64,000 nucleotides of DNA, from contig NZ_KI912105.1 in the NCBI RefSeq assembly GCF_000517065.1, positions 416,061-480,060 of the forward strand, written 5' to 3'. Made by a program: the position numbers and the translations under genes. Below, piece by piece: positions 9,770-18,927 of the stretch (its first letter is position 1; each line of letters begins with the position of its first letter). Under the pieces are notes generated by a model. That model had not been told where the DNA came from and did no database searches. It saw only the letters and a list, made by a program, of their open reading frames with translations. This DNA comes from Alkaliflexus imshenetskii DSM 15055. Its GTDB lineage: Bacteria > Bacteroidota > Bacteroidia > Bacteroidales > Marinilabiliaceae.

Positions 9770-11590
9770 ATGACTAAAGAGTGCGAACGAAGTCTCAATT
9801 ACGGAATTATTGGAAATTGTCGCAGTGGCGCGCTAATATCTAACAAAGGTGCTATGGAATGGTTGTGTCTGCCTCAGTTTGACTCGCCATCTGTCTTTGC
9901 CAAGCTACTGGATATCAACAAAGGAGGCAGTTTCGAAATTATACCGGAAACAGAACATACAATCACACAAAACTACGATGGCAACACCAACATCCTTGTG
10001 ACCCGTTTTAAATGTGCTGATGGTTCTTTTGAGGTTCATGACTTTTTTCCGCGCTACAAGCTCGACAATGGTCAAGCTTATTCTCCTGCTGATGTTATCC
10101 GCTTTTTTAAACACATAAAAGGTGCACCGGTGGTTAGGTTTAACTACAATCCAAAGCTGGAGTATGCCCAATACGATACCAAAACCATCATACACAGCAG
10201 CTATGTTAAATCGATGACAACAAAAGGGGATTACAATTCTGTATATCTCTATTCGAGCATGAAGATATCGGATGTGGCATGCAGCCAGCCCATCGCAATC
10301 ACAAAAGATGAGTTCATACTCATAAGCTACAACCAAAAGTTGCTTAAGCAGACTGTGGAACGCTCCTACCTGAAACTGATACGCACCAAAGCTTATTGGC
10401 TTACCTGGTCCGATCGTACCACACGATTCGGGAAATACAACGATGTGATTACCCGAAGCGCATTGGTGTTAAAGCTGCTAAGTTTCCAGAAATCAGGAGC
10501 AGTGCTTGCTGCCCTCACCACCTCCTTACCCGAGACCATAGGTGAGGTGCGCAATTGGGATTATCGCTTTTGCTGGATTCGCGATGCTTCGATGGTTATC
10601 AAAATCATGACTCACCTTGACCATTACAATCTGGCTCACCGCTATCTGAAATTTATTACCGACCTGTTGCCCGAGAAAGATGAACGCATGCAGATTATGT
10701 ATGGCATCAATGGAGACAAACGTCTTACCGAAATTGAGTTGAGTCATCTGGATGGATACTGTGGCAGCAAGCCCGTGCGAGTGGGTAATGCAGCCTACAA
10801 ACAAAAACAGAACGACATTTATGGCATCCTGATGGATGTGATTTACCAGCATTTCAAGCTGTTTTCGGTATCGCTGGATCACAGCGAAGAGCTATGGACC
10901 ATTACGCGAAATATGATTCGAGCGGTGCAGCGTAATTGGCAACGGCCCGACAAAGGCATCTGGGAAATACGGGAGAACAACAAACACTTTACCTTTAGCA
11001 AGGTATTATGCTGGGTTGCAGTTGACAGAGCCATAAAAGTAGCTGATCTGCTTCAACAAACCGATCCAATACAGGATTGGATTAAACTTCGCGACAAAAT
11101 TAAAAACGACATCATGAAAAATGCCTGGTCGGAAGCTAAACAATCCTTCACGCAGGCATATCACTACGAAGATTTGGACGCATCTGTGTTACTGATGGAG
11201 ACGTATGGATTTTTATCGGGCGACGACCCTAAATATAAAAATACCGTGCTAGCCATTCAAAAAGAGCTGGAGCACAAAGGACTTATGTACCGTTATAAAA
11301 ACCGCGATGACTTTGGACTTCCATCATCGGCATTCACAATCTGTTCGTTCTGGCTTATAAAGAGTTTATACATCATTGGCCACAAAGAAGAGGCCATCGA
11401 GAAATTTGACAAACTGCTTAGCTATTCAAACCATTTGGGATTGTTTAGTGAAGACCTTGATTTTGAAACCAAACGACTCCTGGGTAATTTCCCTCAGGCA
11501 TACTCTCACCTGGCATTAATCGAAACTGCCATGGTATTGGGTGGCGGAAAACTGAGCAAGGAGGAGCAACTGTTGCAGATTATTCATTAA
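9770..11590 (+). CDS. GH15 glucoamylase-like glycoside hydrolase
   Basis: About 606 residues from the ATG at 9770; no signal peptide, so it is cytoplasmic. The N-terminal beta-sandwich starts with RSLNYGIIGNCRSGALIS, and the catalytic (alpha/alpha)6 barrel carries the GH15 hallmark RNWDYRFCWIRDAS, then GIWEIRENNKHFTFSKVL and the C-terminal LFSEDLDFE...GNFPQAYSH segment with the expected catalytic glutamates. GH15 enzymes release glucose from alpha-glucans, and some bacterial members are trehalases. Its divergent position next to the trehalose synthase makes trehalose or an alpha-glucan a plausible substrate; this is inference. It ends at a strong hairpin. Confidence 0.88.
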   Translation: MTKECERSLNYGIIGNCRSGALISNKGAMEWLCLPQFDSPSVFAKLLDINKGGSFEIIPETEHTITQNYDGNTNILVTRFKCADGSFEVHDFFPRYKLDNGQAYSPADVIRFFKHIKGAPVVRFNYNPKLEYAQYDTKTIIHSSYVKSMTTKGDYNSVYLYSSMKISDVACSQPIAITKDEFILISYNQKLLKQTVERSYLKLIRTKAYWLTWSDRTTRFGKYNDVITRSALVLKLLSFQKSGAVLAALTTSLPETIGEVRNWDYRFCWIRDASMVIKIMTHLDHYNLAHRYLKFITDLLPEKDERMQIMYGINGDKRLTEIELSHLDGYCGSKPVRVGNAAYKQKQNDIYGILMDVIYQHFKLFSVSLDHSEELWTITRNMIRAVQRNWQRPDKGIWEIRENNKHFTFSKVLCWVAVDRAIKVADLLQQTDPIQDWIKLRDKIKNDIMKNAWSEAKQSFTQAYHYEDLDASVLLMETYGFLSGDDPKYKNTVLAIQKELEHKGLMYRYKNRDDFGLPSSAFTICSFWLIKSLYIIGHKEEAIEKFDKLLSYSNHLGLFSEDLDFETKRLLGNFPQAYSHLALIETAMVLGGGKLSKEEQLLQIIH

Positions 11591-11599
11591 ACCAACAAA

Positions 11600-11635
11600 A
11601 AAAAGTCTGCCGACAATAACCGGCAGACTTTTTTT
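11600..11635. terminator. Bidirectional rho-independent terminator
   Basis: AGTCTGCCG (11604-11612) pairs with CGGCAGACT (11621-11629) around an 8-base loop. The stem is flanked by an A run on the left and seven T on the right, so it is an intrinsic terminator in both directions. It lies just after the GH15 stop codon and before the end of the convergent TPR gene. Confidence 0.93.
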
Positions 11636-11653
11636 GTATAAAACATAAAGCAA

Positions 11654-12631
11654 CTATTGCACCATCAACCAATCGGCCATCATCTGATATCGATGGGAAT
11701 TATCCAATAGCCACTGCATCACATCGGCCGGATAGCGACTGTATAATATGTGCATGGTGAGCGATTCGGCAAAGTCAAGTTCAGCTGCTTTTGCAAAAAA
11801 ATCGGTATAAAATGTCCACATTGCATTGCGTGAATTTATCTCCACATCGCGCATGCTATTCATTAAGCCAATGGTTTGCGCTTTAAACCACTCCATTTTT
11901 GTCAGAGAATCGTTTTTATTGCTCTCCCATGCCACCGGCTCAAAGCTTGACCTGAAACCGGGACTCACCCGCGTTACCCTGCTGATGCTACCAGCTGATG
12001 CGGCCCATGTATCATACAATCGCTCAATTACTACAAGCAGATCCTGACTGTCATCGCCATCGTGGTTAAGCATGAGATAATACAAAATGGGCAGAAGTGC
12101 TTTAAGGTTCTCTCCGCGACGATACATATTCTCTCCCAAAAGAAAATGGCTTGGTGGAAAACCAGGTGCCGCCTGAATGGCCTTTAGAAGATAAGTCTCC
12201 CCCTTTTCAGAATCAAAAGGGATGGTTACCCTTCCGGCATGATACAACAGAAGATAATCACCCGGGAAAGCCTCAAGCCCCTGCTCCATCCAACGGTTGC
12301 GTTGGCGCACGTTGCCAAGTTGCTCATGAGCCAGAAATCCGGCCAAAAAAGCATCGACCGAGGGTCGTGTACGGTCTTTACGGGCATCCACAGCATGTTC
12401 AAGGGCGCGTTGCGCATCACCTTTTAGGATGTAAGCAAGTGCCAGACCGCCCAACACTTCACCATCTGCTAAGCCATGCAGAACCAATTCATTCAAATAA
12501 TATAGAGCGGTTTCGGTATCGCCCGAGTGAAGCGCAGAAAGGCCTTTGTCTTTATTTTCAACGCCTACGCTCTGTGAATATAAAAACACAGGCATCAAAG
12601 CCACCAGAAAAAGAGTTGTTAATCTCATCAT
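11654..12631 (-). CDS. Secreted TPR-repeat protein
   Basis: A 325-residue protein with a cleavable signal peptide (MMRLTTLFLVALMPVFLYSQ) and helical repeats of TPR type: KGLSALHSGDTETALYYLNELV, LGGLALAYILKGDAQRALEHA and GETYLLKAIQAAPGFPPSHFLLG. The C-terminal 120 residues are helical but do not show a repeat I recognise. It probably acts in the periplasm as a binding or scaffolding protein. It lies 120 bases downstream of the alpha-2-macroglobulin gene's end, on the same strand, so both may be co-transcribed and their products may work together. No enzymatic motif is visible. Confidence 0.75.
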   Translation of the reverse strand: MMRLTTLFLVALMPVFLYSQSVGVENKDKGLSALHSGDTETALYYLNELVLHGLADGEVLGGLALAYILKGDAQRALEHAVDARKDRTRPSVDAFLAGFLAHEQLGNVRQRNRWMEQGLEAFPGDYLLLYHAGRVTIPFDSEKGETYLLKAIQAAPGFPPSHFLLGENMYRRGENLKALLPILYYLMLNHDGDDSQDLLVVIERLYDTWAASAGSISRVTRVSPGFRSSFEPVAWESNKNDSLTKMEWFKAQTIGLMNSMRDVEINSRNAMWTFYTDFFAKAAELDFAESLTMHILYSRYPADVMQWLLDNSHRYQMMADWLMVQ

Positions 12632-12753
12632 TTTAATTCAATTATTTATCTGCCTAAAAGTAGCCATTCCTATTCGGGATATGTAACCATCTAATAAAAT
12701 TATCAATACAAACCCAACTAAAGAATCCACCAACCTAAATTTCAAAAGGTTGG

Positions 12754-15700
12754 CTACTTCTTAAGTTTACCAGTAACATTTATCGTGCCACCACTTCCGT
12801 ATCCCGAAAAATCAGGCGCATAAAAACAACTGACGTTTACCGGGCCGGCCGATGCGCTTCCCTCATGGCTTACCACCACCTCCCAACTCAGAAGATAACG
12901 ACCTTTGGGAAGATGATCAATGAACATATCGCTTCCGGCATCGGTCACGGAAAGATAGTATCCCAGACCAGATGCATACCGGTAACCCGATAGCAAATCG
13001 AGCGGCTCTAAATTTGCAGCACGAGGGGCTGACACGTGCACAAAATCCAAAGCCTGTGGCGTTTCTATTGCCAGACGGTACATTAGCCGGTCGCCTCTTG
13101 ATAAAATCATATCATCGCCAACAACATGCCACTCCTCAATGCCATCCCGAACAATGCGTCTGTATATTTCAGTGTCCACATTTAAAAATCCGCCTGCCAA
13201 CACATCAGCGCCCGTTTCGAAGCGACTCAGGTGCATCGAAACCCAGGACGGAGCATCACTCTTTTTATCGATTATGACATCACTGGTGCGAGACGGCAGC
13301 TCATTGCCACGCCATGTCTGACTAATAAAACCTGTTCCTGATAACCGCTTGTCATCCCTTAACCGTTGTCCCAACACACGAATGGCATCAGGTTTTGCCA
13401 CACGGAAAAGATCTCTTGAAGATGAAGCAAGTGCGTAAACCGCCGAAACTGTAGCACGTGTGGTGACCCATGACTGGGTGCGTTTTTGCTGAATGAGCCA
13501 ATTCTCGAGACCGGTGATGGCGCTATTTTGTGGAGACACCTCACGAAAAGCCTCCAGAGCAGCTACATGCGACTCAACCGGAGCCTGATGCCAGTATGAT
13601 CCATGAGGCAGTCGAAAGCGCCGTACATCTCCCTCCTCCGAAATCAACAACTCTTCGAGCGTTGCAATAATGGAAGCAGCCTCGCTGGTACGGCCATTGC
13701 GCCAAAGCAGTGTTGCCATCAGCGATTGCAACATTACACTCTCCTTATAATCGGGCATACGAAGCTTGTCAAGCCAAAAACGTTCGGTGTCGGATAGTGA
13801 TTTCCCATCCCCAAAAAATGACAAGGCATAAAGCGTATGAAGCACCTGAGAATTAGGTGTTGTTAAGCTGTCGCGGATAAACACTTCCTGCTGGCGGGCA
13901 AGTTCAGAACGCAACCATCCGCAAGCCTTCTCCACCATCGTGGAGGCCATCTCATCGGGGTTATAACCCGTTTTGTATAGAAATCCGAAACCTGCCACAA
14001 TGTTTGCAGTAACCTGCTCCGAAGGAAACATACCACTGAACCAGGGCCAGGCGCCGTTATCAAGTTGCATATTTTGAAGCTGCATCAGTGCCAGTAAACC
14101 CTCCGATGATAGTTCGTTGCGGGTAACCAATCCGGCCAATTCTCTCTTGCGCTGTGATTCAGATTGAGCTTGTCTAAACCAAGGCGTAGCGGCCAGCACG
14201 GTAGATTTAAGTTGCGGATTATGCTCAAGCGCTGATAGCAATGCATCTTCATCGCCAGGCAGGGCAAGGCTCCAGGCTCTGAGTACACGCTCTATATCCG
14301 GATTTTGTCGGGTGATGTGCCCGGCAACCGAGAGCCCATAAAAGCGGTTAAATAACTGGTCTGCGCTGGCATGTGGTTGCTCTACCAACCATGGCAAAAC
14401 AGAGAGTACTTCCCAGGCAGCATTCTGTGTATATGTAAAAGTAAAACGCTCCAAATTCTGAAGTCTGATACCATTGGCTATTGGTAATGCAATGCGATGG
14501 CGCCCCTTACGGATGAGTGTGACGGGTTTGGTTTCGGTAACAAGCATGCGTGATGGCAACACAGGTATCACGTGTCGTTCGCCATCGCTAAGCTCACCGG
14601 CTGAAGCTGCCACAACTACCTCAATCCCTCTGACACCATAAGGTACAACCACTTCCCAGCTCAACGAGATAGATTCAGAGGGTGAAACATGCCACCTGAT
14701 TGGATGTGGCGCACCAATCTCATTCAGCTGTTTTCCGCTTACGGCATCGGTCACAATCAAATTTGCTGTGCCAGACAACCGTTTGTTACTGTTATTAAAA
14801 AGCGTAGCTGCAAAAAACAGTCTGTCCCCTTCGCGCACCACACGAGGCATATTAGGGACAATCATTAAATCACGCGATGTTATCACAAACTCGCTGGTAG
14901 TGGATGAAACACCATCTTTACGATGCGCAAGAGCCATAAAACGCCAGCGTGTAACACTCTCAGGCATTGTAAACGAGAATGACGTTTTACCATTGACATC
15001 GAACTTCAGGTGTGGTAAAAACAGAGCCGTCTCCTCCAAACGGGTTCTAACCTGCATCTCTCCTGCCCCGGCAGCATCATCCACATTTGGGGCTGAAGCT
15101 TCTTGTCTGGTGATGGGAACAGCCTCTTCATCAGCCATTGAAACTTCCTGATCAACCTCCATAAAGTTAATAGTCTCATTTGCACGGGCAGATTTGGCCA
15201 TCATCATTGGATAATGCCGATGATACTGAAACAGTCCTGTCCAGAAAAACGCTGGATAAGCTTTCATAAAAACCGGCTCAACCCTGCGATGAGATATTCC
15301 TGCACCGTAAGCACCGCCAAAACCCTCCCAATACCAAGGTCTGTTTGCAAATCTGTCATAGAATGGATTCATTAAAAGACTATTGGCCATATATTGATCC
15401 AACGAAGCATCATACATCAAAGCCACAGCTTCAGCCTCATAGGGCTTACCCTCATCATCTAAAAATGTCATCTCCCATGTTTCACGACTTCCGGGAAGCA
15501 ACTTGTCTCTAAAACTGCTTAAAGCCAGGCGCATCTTACGCGACGGATTGATGACACTCATTGCTTCGTTGTGACTGTAAATGCGGTTTCCATGCACCGT
15601 TAAAACCTGAATGCTTACGAGTCCATACATCGATTCGTCGACCGGAAATGAGAGACGATGCCATCTTCCATTTACCATAAGCTGGGTTTCAAGAATGGTT

Positions 15701-18672
15701 TCGTTGTCGCGAGTCACGTTCACAACAATTTGCCCATCATCAAAAAAAGAGCCTACGAAAAACTCAGCCGTCTCACCTGGCTGATACTCCCTAACCGGAA
15801 CAATTACCGACACACCATCAACGGGTTTTAGAGGCATCCCCGATTGGTTAAAGACTCTGAAAATCTGCTCATTTTTCCGGATCGCACCACCAGCACCTAC
15901 CACTTCTGTTTCAAGAAGATAATAACCGGCGCTCAGTTTTGTCTCCGGAACTAAAAATGTAGAGAGTTGTCCATTAACCTTTACACCACTCTCGAGTAAA
16001 ATCTCTTTTTTATGATGGATATACCACTCTGATTCGTTCTCGGAACGAAATACCGGCTTCGTGCTATCATAAAGCAGTGTGTCGGGATGGCTCCAATAGC
16101 GCAAGGGTAGAAGCCTGTCGGGGGAATCGAGCTGAACAAGCCGGTAATGCAACTCACCTTCCACTGGTTGATTAGACATGTTAACCAGGCGGAATAGGGC
16201 CGGAATGGAATCATTTTTTTCGATAAACAAGTCCTCAATCTCAATTATCTGCCGATATGGGTCGCGCCCCAGCGTAATCACCTGCTGGGCAGAACGTGTT
16301 TCCCCACTCAAATCGGTGACATCAATAACTACTCGGAAATTCTGATTAAAAGTCTTGTCAAATTTCACATCACGTGTGGCCAGAAAAGAGATTTCCATCT
16401 CCCCCTGCTCATTGGTAATGCCCTGTCCAGAAGCAATGGCCGTCGGGGGCGAATAAAAACCACGGCGCCAGACATCTGCATATCGCTCCACACGCCACTC
16501 ATAAGATGCCCCTGTTACAGGTAGTCCTGTGAAAGTGATGACCCGTGCATTGGTATGTACCGTGTCGTTTAAAACGGCCAAACCTTTGTAGGGTTCAGGT
16601 ATTACCTCAAATCTTGGTCTTTTATACTCCTCAACCTGAAAATGGTGAGTTCCGAATGACGATTGCAGCATGTAACTTCCGGTAAGCAACCCATGGGGAA
16701 TGTTAAAACGCCCCGACACAGAGCCAAACTCATTGGTACGAAGCGACAATTTATGCACTTCGCGACCGTTGACATCCCTTAACGATATCTCTACCATTTC
16801 ATTTTGAAGCACATGCGCCACCTTTCCGTCACTTTGAAGCAAAACACCCTTAAAAAGAAGGCTTTGCCCCGGACGGTATACCATCCTGTCGGAAAAAAGA
16901 AAGAGGCGATTGACTGCAGGAGGCTCATAACCATCGTTGCCTCTGGACCACCAGCGGTTTTCAGAAAAATAGGTATCCTTGCCATGAGTAAGCATCAAGC
17001 GACGGTTGCCATGTGGTTGATCACCATCTGTAGCCAACAGGTGTCCCAGCGCATCCGTAATTCCGTGCCGCATGATTGTGGCGGATTTGCCATACCAGCC
17101 ATACACGAAAGACTGCACATCAACGCCCTGGATGGGCGAACCCGTTGCCCTATCCAGCACTGTTAAAAGCGAGCCAGACGCCTGCCGCTTCTCAATAAAA
17201 CTTAACCCCGACACCTGAAATGGCAAAATATGAAAAAGCTCTGCCTGAGTCAGGTCTCCCGAAAAGGGTTTGTTGGTTATAAACAGACAATAGTAGCCTA
17301 CTCCCGGATTTTGAGCCCTTATTTCAGCTGTATGCGAACGGAAGTCGCCAAAATCAGGCAGTTGCGTCGTCCAGTGCGACAAAGGTTTTGTTTGGTTTAT
17401 CTGTGTCGTCAGCCAATTTTCTTCTGGGTGGCGCGATGATTCAAAATCGGGAACGTCTAAGGCAAACAGATACGAGTGAAGCGTAGTTACATTTTTATAA
17501 CTAACAGAGTAATAAAGGTGCGATGCAGGAGCCACTGCGGACTCACCTATCAATTGCAACATTGGCGCCAAAATCTCTTGCCTCAGGTTTTCAGACAAAA
17601 GGGCTCCCTCCGATTTGGGGTAGGCATCGGCAGCTGATTTTGTCAATGCCAGAGCCTCACGCAGGTAGTTTCTCGTGGAAGCGGCATTGTCTGGCTGCTC
17701 CGCCAAAGACTTAAGAAACAATGCCCGATAATACATCGCGAGCGAATATTCCGGAACCCTGCGTGCACGTTGAATAATCTGCTCCAGAGACGCTTCATAC
17801 ACCTCATCGCCATTATCGCCGGTAAAACGGTGTTTGAGCAGATTGAGCCGCGTTAAATCAGCATCGGTTAAAATAGAGACATTGCCGCGCTTTTGGATGC
17901 TCTTTAACCACTTCTGAAGCACAATGATAGCCCTTACAGCAGGCTCATCTGCGTAAGCGATATCAATCTCAAGTTTTAGAAAACGCTCAAGTGGCTTCAA
18001 CAAATCAATATCTTCGAATGCGTAGCTGTTGGCATCGGGGAGTTCAAATAAACCTCCGCCAAGTAACTCCTCCACAGTTTTCACGGCCAGCAAATCGTAT
18101 AACGAAGGACGAAGATGCGCTTTTCCAAGCGTACCATCCAACAACTTTTGATAATCAGTGGTTGATGCCTGCAACAAAACATCAGTATCATGAAGCGATT
18201 TTAAATAGTGATACATGGCTTTGCCAGAGACTTCGGCTGCGCTCATTTCTCTGATCTTAATACTGCCGGATTTAACCTGAGGTTGTTCGAGCAGCCTCCA
18301 GCGATTTTGATTGTAGTAGTGTTTGTATAAATCACCTAAAAACGCGTGGGTTAAATGACGTGCCACTGGCCATAGACCATCCACATCGGCTTCGAGTTGT
18401 TCAATCATGCTCACCAGTGCATCATCATCAAGTTCCTGGTTATATTTATACCTGTAAGCCAGCGAGCGAACAAAATCAGCTGTGAGCCGTTGCTCACGAC
18501 TCACCTCATATATCCCGTTCACTACTACAAGGGCCGACCGTGGTAATGACCGACCCTCTAATGAGTCGACCTGTTGCCACATTGCCGAAACATCGGACTG
18601 TTTACGGTTCTTTTGGGGTTGTCCATGAATATGGATGCAAACCATCAATCCAACTAACATTAAGAATCTCAT
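12754..18672 (-). CDS. Very large alpha-2-macroglobulin family protein
   Basis: From the ATG at 18670-18672 the protein has 1972 residues and begins with a signal peptide (MRFLMLVGLMVCIHIHG, then QPQ). A longer frame upstream is low-complexity and lacks a signal. In the middle lies an MG2-like domain (LFLFSDRMVYRPGQSLLFKG), then the A2M domain with FDVNGKTSFSFTMPESVTRW and the alpha-helical terpenoid-cyclase-like barrel (WPWFSGMFPSEQVTANIV). The thioester motif CxEQ is absent; DQLFNRFYG stands where it would be expected. Bacterial A2M proteins trap proteases in the periplasm or on the surface; the thioester-free Bacteroidota type is poorly characterised and may act in envelope assembly. A TPR protein follows. 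Confidence 0.88.
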   Translation of the reverse strand: MRFLMLVGLMVCIHIHGQPQKNRKQSDVSAMWQQVDSLEGRSLPRSALVVVNGIYEVSREQRLTADFVRSLAYRYKYNQELDDDALVSMIEQLEADVDGLWPVARHLTHAFLGDLYKHYYNQNRWRLLEQPQVKSGSIKIREMSAAEVSGKAMYHYLKSLHDTDVLLQASTTDYQKLLDGTLGKAHLRPSLYDLLAVKTVEELLGGGLFELPDANSYAFEDIDLLKPLERFLKLEIDIAYADEPAVRAIIVLQKWLKSIQKRGNVSILTDADLTRLNLLKHRFTGDNGDEVYEASLEQIIQRARRVPEYSLAMYYRALFLKSLAEQPDNAASTRNYLREALALTKSAADAYPKSEGALLSENLRQEILAPMLQLIGESAVAPASHLYYSVSYKNVTTLHSYLFALDVPDFESSRHPEENWLTTQINQTKPLSHWTTQLPDFGDFRSHTAEIRAQNPGVGYYCLFITNKPFSGDLTQAELFHILPFQVSGLSFIEKRQASGSLLTVLDRATGSPIQGVDVQSFVYGWYGKSATIMRHGITDALGHLLATDGDQPHGNRRLMLTHGKDTYFSENRWWSRGNDGYEPPAVNRLFLFSDRMVYRPGQSLLFKGVLLQSDGKVAHVLQNEMVEISLRDVNGREVHKLSLRTNEFGSVSGRFNIPHGLLTGSYMLQSSFGTHHFQVEEYKRPRFEVIPEPYKGLAVLNDTVHTNARVITFTGLPVTGASYEWRVERYADVWRRGFYSPPTAIASGQGITNEQGEMEISFLATRDVKFDKTFNQNFRVVIDVTDLSGETRSAQQVITLGRDPYRQIIEIEDLFIEKNDSIPALFRLVNMSNQPVEGELHYRLVQLDSPDRLLPLRYWSHPDTLLYDSTKPVFRSENESEWYIHHKKEILLESGVKVNGQLSTFLVPETKLSAGYYLLETEVVGAGGAIRKNEQIFRVFNQSGMPLKPVDGVSVIVPVREYQPGETAEFFVGSFFDDGQIVVNVTRDNETILETQLMVNGRWHRLSFPVDESMYGLVSIQVLTVHGNRIYSHNEAMSVINPSRKMRLALSSFRDKLLPGSRETWEMTFLDDEGKPYEAEAVALMYDASLDQYMANSLLMNPFYDRFANRPWYWEGFGGAYGAGISHRRVEPVFMKAYPAFFWTGLFQYHRHYPMMMAKSARANETINFMEVDQEVSMADEEAVPITRQEASAPNVDDAAGAGEMQVRTRLEETALFLPHLKFDVNGKTSFSFTMPESVTRWRFMALAHRKDGVSSTTSEFVITSRDLMIVPNMPRVVREGDRLFFAATLFNNSNKRLSGTANLIVTDAVSGKQLNEIGAPHPIRWHVSPSESISLSWEVVVPYGVRGIEVVVAASAGELSDGERHVIPVLPSRMLVTETKPVTLIRKGRHRIALPIANGIRLQNLERFTFTYTQNAAWEVLSVLPWLVEQPHASADQLFNRFYGLSVAGHITRQNPDIERVLRAWSLALPGDEDALLSALEHNPQLKSTVLAATPWFRQAQSESQRKRELAGLVTRNELSSEGLLALMQLQNMQLDNGAWPWFSGMFPSEQVTANIVAGFGFLYKTGYNPDEMASTMVEKACGWLRSELARQQEVFIRDSLTTPNSQVLHTLYALSFFGDGKSLSDTERFWLDKLRMPDYKESVMLQSLMATLLWRNGRTSEAASIIATLEELLISEEGDVRRFRLPHGSYWHQAPVESHVAALEAFREVSPQNSAITGLENWLIQQKRTQSWVTTRATVSAVYALASSSRDLFRVAKPDAIRVLGQRLRDDKRLSGTGFISQTWRGNELPSRTSDVIIDKKSDAPSWVSMHLSRFETGADVLAGGFLNVDTEIYRRIVRDGIEEWHVVGDDMILSRGDRLMYRLAIETPQALDFVHVSAPRAANLEPLDLLSGYRYASGLGYYLSVTDAGSDMFIDHLPKGRYLLSWEVVVSHEGSASAGPVNVSCFYAPDFSGYGSGGTINVTGKLKK

Positions 18673-18837
18673 TAAAATCTGTATTAAGTGATTATGCGAT
18701 ATGAAGGTGAGACTACAAAGATTATCTGAATGCATCAACACATAACCGCAATTGTTATCAAAGTTAAGAAACAAAAAAGAGAGGATGCAAAAATATAGTT
18801 TGGTTGCTTGGATTAACAGCAGATTAACGCCATCAAA

Positions 18838-18868
18838 TTTGATTGCGTTATAAAAAACAATAATTTTG
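18838..18868 (+). promoter_or_regulatory. Bacteroidota promoter of the TonB uptake operon
   Basis: TTTG (18838-18841), 19 bases, then TAATTTTG (18861-18868): an exact match to the TTTG-N19-TAnnTTTG consensus of the Bacteroidota primary sigma factor. It lies 60 bases before the receptor's ATG, leaving a leader that contains a palindrome. Confidence 0.8.
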
Positions 18869-18880
18869 ATGTTTGATAAC

Positions 18881-18898
18881 ACGATTTTCAAAAATCGT
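18881..18898. promoter_or_regulatory. Palindrome in the leader of the receptor gene
   Basis: ACGATTTT and AAAATCGT are separated by two bases, forming an 18-base palindrome just downstream of the predicted transcription start. It could be an operator for a metal- or iron-responsive repressor, or a short hairpin in the 5' leader. No cobalamin riboswitch can be recognised in the 255 bases before the gene. Confidence 0.5.
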
Positions 18899-18927
18899 AT
18901 TACCATATTTTTACTCAAACTTTAATT

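Noticed and set aside
12731..12754. Terminator at the end of the macroglobulin gene
   Set aside because: CCAACCT and AGGTTGG can pair, but the stem overlaps the stop codon and has no T run on the minus strand.
18673..18927. Cobalamin riboswitch before the TonB receptor
   Set aside because: The leader after the predicted promoter is about 55 bases, too short for it, and no B12-box-like sequence was seen upstream.
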